Source of the DNA: Paenibacillus silvae
Lineage (GTDB): Bacteria; Bacillota; Bacilli; Paenibacillales; Paenibacillaceae
DNA length: 64,000 bases
NCBI RefSeq assembly: GCF_014639235.1
Contig: NZ_BMFU01000002.1
Location: 638,361 to 702,360 of the forward strand
Direction: 5' to 3'
Shown: piece by piece, positions 16,711 to 23,297 of the stretch
How the letters are laid out: each line of letters begins with the position of its first letter
How positions within the stretch are numbered: the stretch's first letter is position 1
The notes under the pieces: generated by a model
The model's database searches: none
What the model was told of the DNA's origin: nothing
Seen by the model: the letters and a program-made list of their open reading frames with translations, nothing else
Position numbers and translations under genes: made by a program

Positions 16711-17058
16711 CTACACACGCTGTAGATGAGTATCCTTGAACTCTGTTTCATACTTTAAACCAAATCCGAACATGCGGTCCATGCCGATATGTGCAATCCA
16801 GATGAAACTGATCAATATCAGGAAGTCGACCTTCATCATAAACCCTGCCGCCAGAAATATCATTGGCGTAATATACGTATGTGCCACATTATAAATTCGG
16901 GCTCCGACCTTATTGTTCACTACATAACCGATCATGAATACATCGGGGAAGAGCAGCAGCAGCAGAAAGAGCCACCAGGAATAATCATTGTAGAAATACA
17001 TCGTTGCTGCTGCTGCCAATACGAGCAACCCTTCTAATCGAATCCATATTCTGGTCAT
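16711..17058 (-). CDS. DUF4260-family small membrane protein
   Basis: 115 residues from the ATG at 17058, which lies 1 bp after the TetR stop and is served by AAAGGAG at the end of tetR; upstream in-frame starts fall inside tetR and are rejected. It has four hydrophobic stretches and the family-like segments WLFLLLLLFPDVFMIGYVVN, YNVAHTYITP and WIAHIGMDRMFGFGLKY. The function of DUF4260 is unknown. It is translationally coupled to the TetR regulator and would share its operator-controlled promoter. Confidence 0.8.
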   Translation of the reverse strand: MTRIWIRLEGLLVLAAAATMYFYNDYSWWLFLLLLLFPDVFMIGYVVNNKVGARIYNVAHTYITPMIFLAAGFMMKVDFLILISFIWIAHIGMDRMFGFGLKYETEFKDTHLQRV

Positions 17059-17059
17059 T

Positions 17060-17692
17060 TTAGTTATTCTCCTTTGTTCGTTCCATAGTGTGAGAAGTGT
17101 GAATACCTTGCAGCATCCAGCCGATGCCTTGCGATACCTGCTCGTGAGAGAGCGGATCACTTGACAGCAGCACTGGTGATTGGAGCGTAAGTCCATCAAA
17201 AACGGCTTGAATCAAGGCTGCAAAGGTCTCCTGCTCCGCTTCATTCAACGGCAGCTCCAAGCGGTCTATAATCAACCGGATACCTGCTTTCATCTCCTGG
17301 TACAGCTTCGTTAACTCTTGAGCCAGCTTCACGTTGTTCACACTTTCAGTCCACAAGCTGATGAGAAGTGTAAACCACTCCGGGTTATTTTTACGAAATT
17401 CCACAACATGCAGCAAAGCCTGCGACAGAAGCTCTGACGGTGCGGCCTTCATGTCGAGCTGCTGAAGGGCCTGCTGCATACCCCGGTTAATCATCCACTC
17501 TCGCACTACCTCCACCAAAAGCGTTTCTTTGGTATTAAAATGGTATCCGATCAACCCCTGTGCTACGCCGGCTTTGGCAGCAATTTCTTTCATTGTAGCT
17601 TTGCTGTAACCTACCTGCCCGAATAGCGTAAAAGCAGCTTGCAAGATTGCATTTCTACGTTCGTCCTGATTTGTTGCTGGTTGTTTTGTCAC
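17060..17692 (-). CDS. TetR-family transcriptional repressor
   Basis: 210 residues. The N-terminal helix-turn-helix is clear (AILQAAFTLFGQVGYSKATM, then IAAKAGVAQGLIGYHF); the rest is an all-helical ligand domain without known effector. The promoter directly upstream (TTGACT-17 bp-TATGAT) is overlapped by one of two nearly identical palindromes, so autorepression is very likely. The downstream coupled gene is a DUF4260 membrane protein, probably its co-regulated partner. Confidence 0.92.
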   Translation of the reverse strand: MTKQPATNQDERRNAILQAAFTLFGQVGYSKATMKEIAAKAGVAQGLIGYHFNTKETLLVEVVREWMINRGMQQALQQLDMKAAPSELLSQALLHVVEFRKNNPEWFTLLISLWTESVNNVKLAQELTKLYQEMKAGIRLIIDRLELPLNEAEQETFAALIQAVFDGLTLQSPVLLSSDPLSHEQVSQGIGWMLQGIHTSHTMERTKENN

Positions 17693-17707
17693 CTCTTACC
17701 CCCCAAT

Positions 17708-17725
17708 ACTGTTTGGTCGAACAGT
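17708..17725. promoter_or_regulatory. TetR operator, proximal copy
   Basis: ACTGTTTGGTCGAACAGT, an 18-bp near-perfect palindrome 15 bp upstream of the tetR start. It differs from the distal copy at one central base. Confidence 0.75.
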
Positions 17726-17740
17726 CAATTTCATGTACTC

Positions 17741-17769
17741 ATCATAAAACTGTTTGCTCGAACAGTCAA
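17741..17769 (-). promoter_or_regulatory. tetR promoter with distal operator (17749-17766)
   Basis: TTGACT and TATGAT with 17-bp spacing on the minus strand. The palindrome ACTGTTTGCTCGAACAGT occupies 17749-17766, filling the spacer and part of the -35. Its centre is 41 bp from that of the proximal copy, close to four helical turns. Confidence 0.7.
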
Positions 17770-17908
17770 TAGTGATTTTTTAAAATAGTTTTCGTTAAAC
17801 CCAAGTTGTTGATAATTGATCATTGCGAACAAACCATCTGTGATAAAGGAACTATTATAGCTCGAATTGTGATAATATTATTGAAATATCTTCCAAGGGG
17901 ATGATTGA

Positions 17909-18466
17909 ATGAAATTGGTTATAATCTTTGGCCCGCAGGCGGTAGGAAAAATGACAGTAGGACATCAATTGGAGAAGGTAACTGAACTAAAGCTGTTCCA
18001 CAATCACGCAACCATTGAAATGTTAGCTCCCCTATTCGGTTTTAATAGTGAAATGTGGAGATTAGTAGATCAATTTCGTCAAGACATATTTGAAGCCGCC
18101 GCCAGTAGTGATATGTATGGAATGATTTTCACTTATGTATGGGCATTCGATCTGCAGCAGGATTGGGACTATGTTTATAAAATTTGCAAAATCATTGAAG
18201 ATAAAGACGGAGAAGTGTATCTTGTAGAGCTTGAAGCCGATCTGGAGAAAAGAATTGAGCGTAACAAGACGCCTCACAGACTTGAGCACAAACCAACCAA
18301 AAGAGATGTTTTTCGTTCTGAACAGAATCTGATACAGACCATGGAGCAGCATCGATTAAACTCATTCGAGGGAGAAATCAAAAGAGCCAATTACATCAGA
18401 ATTAACAACTCTAATCTAAGTGCTGGTGAGGTTGCCGAGACCATTAAGAACAGATTCGTATTATAA
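17909..18466 (+). CDS. P-loop NTPase / small-molecule kinase-like protein
   Basis: 185 residues. A Walker A motif GPQAVGKMT lies at residues 8-16 directly after the first strand. An ELKLFHNHATIEMLAPLF segment follows, as in shikimate/AAA-type kinases of unknown substrate. Later EVYLVELEADLEKRIERNKT resembles the lid region of nucleotide or sugar kinases. No specific substrate can be named. AAGGGG stands upstream of the ATG. A tiny membrane-peptide gene follows 33 bp later, before the terminator. Confidence 0.7.
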   Translation: MKLVIIFGPQAVGKMTVGHQLEKVTELKLFHNHATIEMLAPLFGFNSEMWRLVDQFRQDIFEAAASSDMYGMIFTYVWAFDLQQDWDYVYKICKIIEDKDGEVYLVELEADLEKRIERNKTPHRLEHKPTKRDVFRSEQNLIQTMEQHRLNSFEGEIKRANYIRINNSNLSAGEVAETIKNRFVL

Positions 18467-18499
18467 TCATTTTATAATACATACAGGAGGTTTCAGACA

Positions 18500-18592
18500 A
18501 TGCTGAGTAGTGTAAGTATACCGGGTATGATTATTTTAATCATTTTCCTGGTTCTTATAATCGGACTGATTCGGAGAATTTTGAGACGTTAA
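18500..18592 (+). CDS. 30-residue TatA-like single-helix membrane peptide
   Basis: An ATG at 18500 follows AGGAGG by 9 bases and opens a 30-codon frame ending TAA at 18590. The product starts MLSSVSIPGMIILII, continues as one hydrophobic helix of about 18 residues and ends in a basic tail RRILRR. The start resembles the N-terminus of TatA (MLSNIGIPGLIL type), but the FGP hinge and the amphipathic helix of TatA are absent. It sits 33 bp after the P-loop gene and just before a strong terminator. It is too short for ordinary gene callers; the ideal ribosome site is the main support. Confidence 0.65.
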   Translation: MLSSVSIPGMIILIIFLVLIIGLIRRILRR

Positions 18593-18608
18593 CATTACAC
18601 ATAATGTC

Positions 18609-18642
18609 AAAAAAGCGTTGGCCTGGAGCACAACGCTTTTTT
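18609..18642. terminator. Bidirectional terminator
   Basis: AAAAAAGCGTTG with its perfect complement and a 10-base loop; U tracts on both strands. It ends the kinase/mini-peptide transcript and the convergent DUF3237 gene. Confidence 0.9.
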
Positions 18643-18719
18643 GCAATGTATGTAAACGCTCTGACTCTCGAATAATGATGCTTGCAAAGGCATCGGGTAT
18701 TGTGTGTGCATTGGCAGTT

Positions 18720-19148
18720 TCAGGATATTGCCCTGAAAAACTTAATATCAACGCCGCCGGCTGCAGAAAAGCCCTCACCTATCAATGGTTCCACATTCAG
18801 GTATGCCAAGGCCTGGCTGTTCGTTATGATGCGTGGAGAGGTACGAAACAGCCTCGTGCCCTGCGGTTTTCCGATATAACCGTTATTCTCGATATATATT
18901 TCACACTGCTGTCCGGTATAATCTTGTCCCTTCAGCATATATCTGGCTGACAGGCTGTGACTTGCTCCATCTTTTCCGATAATCTGGGTATCCACGCCGC
19001 CCTCCAGTACTATGCCTTCGAACATTGCTCCGGTAACATGCCCGCCGAAAGTAATCAGTATAACCGATTCACCGTGTTTGTTCTCCAGCTGAATGCTATC
19101 CTTGATCTGCACATGTACTGTAAACAGCTCTTCCATCTCCAGCGTCAT
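18720..19148 (-). CDS. DUF3237-family protein
   Basis: 142 residues, compact, with no signal peptide or membrane helix. The pattern fits DUF3237: an N-terminal strand EELFTVHVQI, then LITFGGHVTGAMFEGIVLEGG, DGASHSLSARYMLKGQDY, YIENNGYI and the C-terminal EPLIGEGFSAAGGVDIKFF. Members are small beta-barrel proteins, and no function has been assigned from sequence. The ribosome site at the chosen ATG is weak (GGAGAGG about 15 bases upstream), so the ATG four codons later is an alternative. It lies 68 bp after the GGDEF gene in the same direction and may be co-transcribed. Confidence 0.7.
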   Translation of the reverse strand: MTLEMEELFTVHVQIKDSIQLENKHGESVILITFGGHVTGAMFEGIVLEGGVDTQIIGKDGASHSLSARYMLKGQDYTGQQCEIYIENNGYIGKPQGTRLFRTSPRIITNSQALAYLNVEPLIGEGFSAAGGVDIKFFRAIS

Positions 19149-19216
19149 CGTTAATCACAGCATCCTCTCCACTCAGGAATAAACATGAATAAAGCATCGG
19201 ATACAGCTTGCTTATA

Positions 19217-20191
19217 TTACCAGAGCTGCTCCATCTCAGGATCATAGAACGAAAATCCACGCTTCCCGTTTTTCTTGATTCTGTACATCGCCATATCTGC
19301 AAATTTCAGAAGCTCAGAAGGGTCTTGCGCATGCAATGGAAACAAGCTGATCCCAATGCTGACAGACAGGTTGATCTCAATGGAATTCACATGAAATGGC
19401 AGATCGAAGGCATTCAGCAGATTAGCCGCAACGGTACTCGCATCCTCATCCTGCTTGAGATGATTCAAAATAATACAAAATTCATCCCCGCCCAATCTGG
19501 CTACGCTATCTGTACTGCGTATTCTTCCCTTCAGACGCTCAGCCACCTCCTGTAAAACCAGATCCCCAACCTCATGACCATAGGTATCATTCACCTTTTT
19601 GAATCCATCAGTATCTACAAACATCAAGGCAAACCGTGATTCGTTGCGCAGCGCATTGCTGACCGACCACGCTAGGCGATCCTTGAATGCCAGACGATTG
19701 GGCAGATCAGTCAATGAATCATGCAAGGAAAGATGTTTGCTGATTTTCTCAGCTTTTTTAATCTCGGTATACTCGGTCTCCAGTTCTTTGATGAGGTTTT
19801 TAAGTTTATATACGCGAGTGCTTGTATTGGTCGTATCACTAACCTGAAGCATTGCATAGCTATGGTCATTATCATAGAGCGGTTCTACATGCAAGTTCTG
19901 TCTGTAAAAGGTTTCCTCTCCCGCGTCCTTCGGAAGAAAGAACGTCTTATGTAAAGCGCTGGAGCAAAATCTGCTCTGCCCGTGATAAAGTGCATTTTGT
20001 AATATATCCATATACATCTTGATCTTGAATCTAGGGCAGATTTCCAGCAGATTTTTTCCAAGCACATCTTCAGCCGGCATACCTGTAAAACGTTCAAGCC
20101 ACCCATTCCATACAAGAATTCTCAATTGTCTGTCCACAATTAAAATGCCCATTTTTGTTTTGTTCAGCGCTTGTACAATGAGATTGTCCAT
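19217..20191 (-). CDS. PAS-GGDEF diguanylate cyclase
   Basis: 324 residues. A PAS sensor domain occupies about 8-120 (MGILIVDRQLRILVWNGWLE, FTGMPAEDVLGKNLLEICP). A short coiled linker (about 128-153) leads to the GGDEF domain, starting HDSLTDLPNRLAFKDRL. The active-site GGDEF is intact at 234-238 and the inhibitory-site RxxD (Arg225-Asp228) lies exactly five residues before it, so product inhibition by c-di-GMP is expected. There is no EAL domain. It is the third gene of an operon with CheY-like and CheC-like proteins, 2 bp after the CheC stop. Confidence 0.92.
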   Translation of the reverse strand: MDNLIVQALNKTKMGILIVDRQLRILVWNGWLERFTGMPAEDVLGKNLLEICPRFKIKMYMDILQNALYHGQSRFCSSALHKTFFLPKDAGEETFYRQNLHVEPLYDNDHSYAMLQVSDTTNTSTRVYKLKNLIKELETEYTEIKKAEKISKHLSLHDSLTDLPNRLAFKDRLAWSVSNALRNESRFALMFVDTDGFKKVNDTYGHEVGDLVLQEVAERLKGRIRSTDSVARLGGDEFCIILNHLKQDEDASTVAANLLNAFDLPFHVNSIEINLSVSIGISLFPLHAQDPSELLKFADMAMYRIKKNGKRGFSFYDPEMEQLW

Positions 20192-20193
20192 GG

Positions 20194-20820
20194 TTATCCT
20201 CCCAGTAGAGCATCTATTTTATCCAGTAGACTGGAGATGGAATCCATGCTGAGCGCAATAACGATAATACCCTTTACATCTGTATCGGCAAGTAAAAAGG
20301 ACGTATGCAGCACCAGTATGTAGACTTCATTTTGAAGCAGAACTTGCGGGTCGGAGCGTGTGACATGAATCAGCTCTATTTCAGGCAATACGTATTCCAG
20401 CTTCATTTCGAGAAAATTTCCAAATTCACCAATAATTGCATTGAGCAGCACATTGCTGACTTCCTGAAGCACATCCAGATCGGTATCCATTAACCTGAAA
20501 TCGTTTGGGTCTACATGCTCTGTAAGCTCTCCCAGACACATGTTAGCAAGCACTTTTGCCTGTTCCGCCGGAAACATCAGAAAGGCTTTACCTTGAAATT
20601 GATATCCAAACTGCAAGGAGGATCGAAATAGATGGCCTTCTGTAAACAGAATATTGTATCTCCGATCCTCGGGATCAACCTCGGTGATGGAGATTAGTTC
20701 AACTTCAGGGATACTCAGCACAATATGCTTGTCTACAATTTCCGATAACATATTGGCTGCTTGTCCAACATAAACGTTCACGAGCTCAGTAAGCAGATCT
20801 TTCTGCAGCTCATTCAGCAT
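20194..20820 (-). CDS. CheC-family chemotaxis phosphatase
   Basis: 208 residues. The two active-site repeats of CheC are visible: LLTELVNVYVGQAANMLSEI near residue 10 and DVLQEVSNVLLNAIIGEFGNFL near 115, each with the Glu and Asn used for dephosphorylation of CheY~P. In Bacillus, CheC acts with CheD; no CheD is seen here. The gene overlaps cheY by 11 bp and is followed 2 bp later by the PAS-GGDEF gene, so the three proteins are made together, away from any flagellar genes. Confidence 0.85.
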   Translation of the reverse strand: MLNELQKDLLTELVNVYVGQAANMLSEIVDKHIVLSIPEVELISITEVDPEDRRYNILFTEGHLFRSSLQFGYQFQGKAFLMFPAEQAKVLANMCLGELTEHVDPNDFRLMDTDLDVLQEVSNVLLNAIIGEFGNFLEMKLEYVLPEIELIHVTRSDPQVLLQNEVYILVLHTSFLLADTDVKGIIVIALSMDSISSLLDKIDALLGG

Positions 20821-21184
20821 GATATGCCACCTGAATCATTTGAAGCAATGTACTGGCTTTTTCAGCCGTTAATGGTTTATTCAAAAATCCCGACACCCCA
20901 AGCTGCTCAACTTCCTCACGAGTAGCCTTCTGAATATCCGCGGATAATATAATAATTTTGACGTCCTGATCCATCTCCCGAATCATGCGAAGCATGTCTT
21001 GTCCGTTCAATCCAGGCATCAAAAGGTCTGTGGTGATTATATCCGGTTCAAACTCCTGATAGAGCCTGAAGCCATCTTCTCCATTGGTAGCCGTTCGAAT
21101 CTCACAATTGGGAATATGATCGCCAATTAACTTACTCATCATCTTCTGTACAAATATTGAGTCTTCCACAATTAATACTTTCAT
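20810..21184 (-). CDS. CheY-like single-domain response regulator
   Basis: 124 residues consisting only of a receiver domain. The acidic pocket (Glu7-Asp8), the phosphoacceptor Asp53 in IITTDLLMPG, the switch residues at LSA, and Lys103 in GFLNKP are present. No output domain is present, so it must signal by protein contact, as CheY does. It is first in the operon, overlaps the CheC-like gene, and is transcribed from a near-consensus promoter. No partner histidine kinase is adjacent. Confidence 0.9.
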   Translation of the reverse strand: MKVLIVEDSIFVQKMMSKLIGDHIPNCEIRTATNGEDGFRLYQEFEPDIITTDLLMPGLNGQDMLRMIREMDQDVKIIILSADIQKATREEVEQLGVSGFLNKPLTAEKASTLLQMIQVAYHAE

Positions 21185-21320
21185 GATTCAACTCAGTCTC
21201 CTTTATTACGTATTAGGGGCGCAGGGAAAGCAGGCGCTGTAGACAGTTCTTGAGAAGGAGCTTCGCGCACAGGTGGAACCCCTTAAAAGTGACTGACCGT
21301 TGGAACGGCAAAACAATATA

Positions 21321-21350
21321 ATTATATTAATTATAAAATTAGATTGTCAA
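21321..21350 (-). promoter_or_regulatory. Strong sigma-A-type promoter of the cheY-cheC-GGDEF operon
   Basis: Perfect TTGACA and TATAAT boxes with an 18-bp spacer in an AT-rich stretch, about 140 bp upstream of the CheY-like start. The rest of 21185-21417 shows no further clear signal. Confidence 0.65.
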
Positions 21351-21417
21351 CAACATTATAGATTAAAATAGAACGCATTCATCTGTCAATCCTATGAAGC
21401 TTCCGGCTGTATCTAAA

Positions 21418-21451
21418 GTAAAACAAGCTGCAGACATGAGTCCGCAGCTTG
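21418..21451 (-). terminator. Terminator of the fucI operon
   Basis: CAAGCTGCGGAC pairs with GTCTGCAGCTTG with one mismatch and a 4-base loop, followed on the minus strand by TTTTACTTTA. It lies 24 bp after the fucI stop. Confidence 0.7.
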
Positions 21452-21475
21452 CTGAATTTATAAATATAAACGATT

Positions 21476-23266
21476 TCAACCATAGAGCGGGCCATATGCG
21501 GCACAAGCCCGGTAATCTGCTGCCTCAAGGTCTTTGGTGCCAAATGCAGACCAGGCGCTAGGCCTGAAAATACGACTTGTTTCGATATTATGCATATTAA
21601 CCGGGATACGCAGCATACTTGCCAGCGTAATCAGATCTTCACCAATATGACCATAACTTACAGCACAGTGGTTCGATCCCCACGCTTCCATCACCGTGTA
21701 CACATCCCCGAAAACCGGATCATCTGCAACCAGTCTTGGCACAAACCATGTTGTAGGCCAGGTTGGCGTTGTACGCAAGTCCAGCTGCTCGTGCACAGCT
21801 TCAGGCAAGTCTATCGTGTACCCTTCGGCAAGCTGAAGTACAGGTCCCAAGCCTGAGATCAGGTTAATACGGGCCATCGTAACAGGCATCCCCCCACGCG
21901 AAGTATAATCGGTGGAATATCCTCCTCCGGCAAATTGATCCATATACGTCGGCCGCCAGCTGACAGCATCCAGACAAGCTTGTACCTCATGCTCCTTAAT
22001 CTCCCAATGCGGCTTCATCACCGGCTGGCCGTCTCGCTGCTGCTCCCCTGTTCCATCAAGGGCAGCAGGTCCGGAATTGATCAGATGTATGAACCCTGAC
22101 GCCGCCATGCCATCGGCCCTCCAGCCTGTCACCCGCTCTACAGCCTCAGGGCTCCAATAGGCGCGGACATCGGCAAAAATCTGAGCGGTATACGATACAT
22201 AATGATTCAATAACATAGTGATTGCGTTCAGATTATCATTCTCTGTAGCGATCATGTAAGGTTCTCGAATGCCGTTCCAGTCAAAAGAGCTGCACAGGAC
22301 GGCTTCCAGCACATCAGCACTTGGCAGGTGGTCCGTCCACTCCCGCTGCCCTTGAAACCCTGATGCAATAGCGTTGTAACCGTAGGCCTCTTCTTCATAT
22401 CCCTTTTCGGCCAGTCTGGGATTACCAATCATGAGATCTCGTACAATCATCGTCATCCGGATCGAGGTCTCCCAATTCTTCAATTTGCTCTCCGGGCTGA
22501 TCTGAACGGATTCAGGATTAGGGTCCGGGCCTTCCTTGCAATGGAGCGCTGCCCAGGCCATCGCCTTTTGAAATTCCTGCTCATCGTAGATGTGTTTTTC
22601 CATTCTCCGTCTGACCTCTGTCATATCGACATAGGCATTTCGCATCCCCAGATAACGCTGATAGAAATTTTCGTCCACAATGCAGCCGGCTATGCCCATT
22701 GAAACAGAGCCAATAGACAAATATGACTTGCCTCGCAGCAAAGCAGCTGCCATACCCGCACGAGTGAACCGAATCAGCTGATCACGAACGTCCTGCGGCA
22801 GCTTGCCTTCGTGCTGGTCCTGAATATGTCTTCCGTAGATTTTGAAAATTGGAAGCCCCTTCTGGTTATGTGCCGCATGTAAGGCAGCCAGATAGACTGC
22901 ACCGGGACGTTCTGTGCCATTAAATCCCCAGACCGCATGCGGCAGCGTCGGGTCCATCTCCATCGTTTCAAGCGGATAACACCAGCCGCTTGACACAGAG
23001 ACCAGCACGCCTACGCCTTCTTTGCGAAATTGCTCAGCACATGTGGCAGCTTCCGTCATACCCGAGATGCATGATTCAAAGATAACCACCTCCACAGGAG
23101 AACCGTCCGGGTTACGCAGAACAGCTGTAATCTCGGCAGCAGCTTCTCGAGCAAGATTCATGGTGCTTTCGGCCAGTGCTGCCTTTACCAGCTTGCGGCG
23201 GTCCACGATCGGGCGTATGCCAATCTTGGGAAATCCGCCTTCGTAGCGATGTGAATTGGGGTTCAT
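21476..23266 (-). CDS. fucI: L-fucose isomerase
   Basis: 596 residues, the usual length of FucI. It begins GFPKIGIRPIVDRRKLV, has the conserved region FNGTERPGAVYLAALHAAHNQKG, the catalytic segment YMIATENDNLNAITMLLNHY with the metal-binding Glu and Asp, and the late motif TTPTWPTTWFVPRL. It converts L-fucose to L-fuculose (and D-arabinose to D-ribulose) with Mn2+. It is the last gene of the importer/GH78/GH2 operon, 31 bp after a rhamnosidase gene, so L-fucose or a related sugar is probably released by the upstream enzymes. Fuculokinase and aldolase are not in the window. Confidence 0.93.
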   Translation of the reverse strand: MNPNSHRYEGGFPKIGIRPIVDRRKLVKAALAESTMNLAREAAAEITAVLRNPDGSPVEVVIFESCISGMTEAATCAEQFRKEGVGVLVSVSSGWCYPLETMEMDPTLPHAVWGFNGTERPGAVYLAALHAAHNQKGLPIFKIYGRHIQDQHEGKLPQDVRDQLIRFTRAGMAAALLRGKSYLSIGSVSMGIAGCIVDENFYQRYLGMRNAYVDMTEVRRRMEKHIYDEQEFQKAMAWAALHCKEGPDPNPESVQISPESKLKNWETSIRMTMIVRDLMIGNPRLAEKGYEEEAYGYNAIASGFQGQREWTDHLPSADVLEAVLCSSFDWNGIREPYMIATENDNLNAITMLLNHYVSYTAQIFADVRAYWSPEAVERVTGWRADGMAASGFIHLINSGPAALDGTGEQQRDGQPVMKPHWEIKEHEVQACLDAVSWRPTYMDQFAGGGYSTDYTSRGGMPVTMARINLISGLGPVLQLAEGYTIDLPEAVHEQLDLRTTPTWPTTWFVPRLVADDPVFGDVYTVMEAWGSNHCAVSYGHIGEDLITLASMLRIPVNMHNIETSRIFRPSAWSAFGTKDLEAADYRACAAYGPLYG

Positions 23267-23297
23267 TGGTATCTCTCCTTCACTGAATTACGCTAAT

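Noticed and set aside
18500..18592. Calling the mini-protein a true TatA
   Set aside because: The FGP hinge and the amphipathic helix required for TatA function are missing and no tatC is near.
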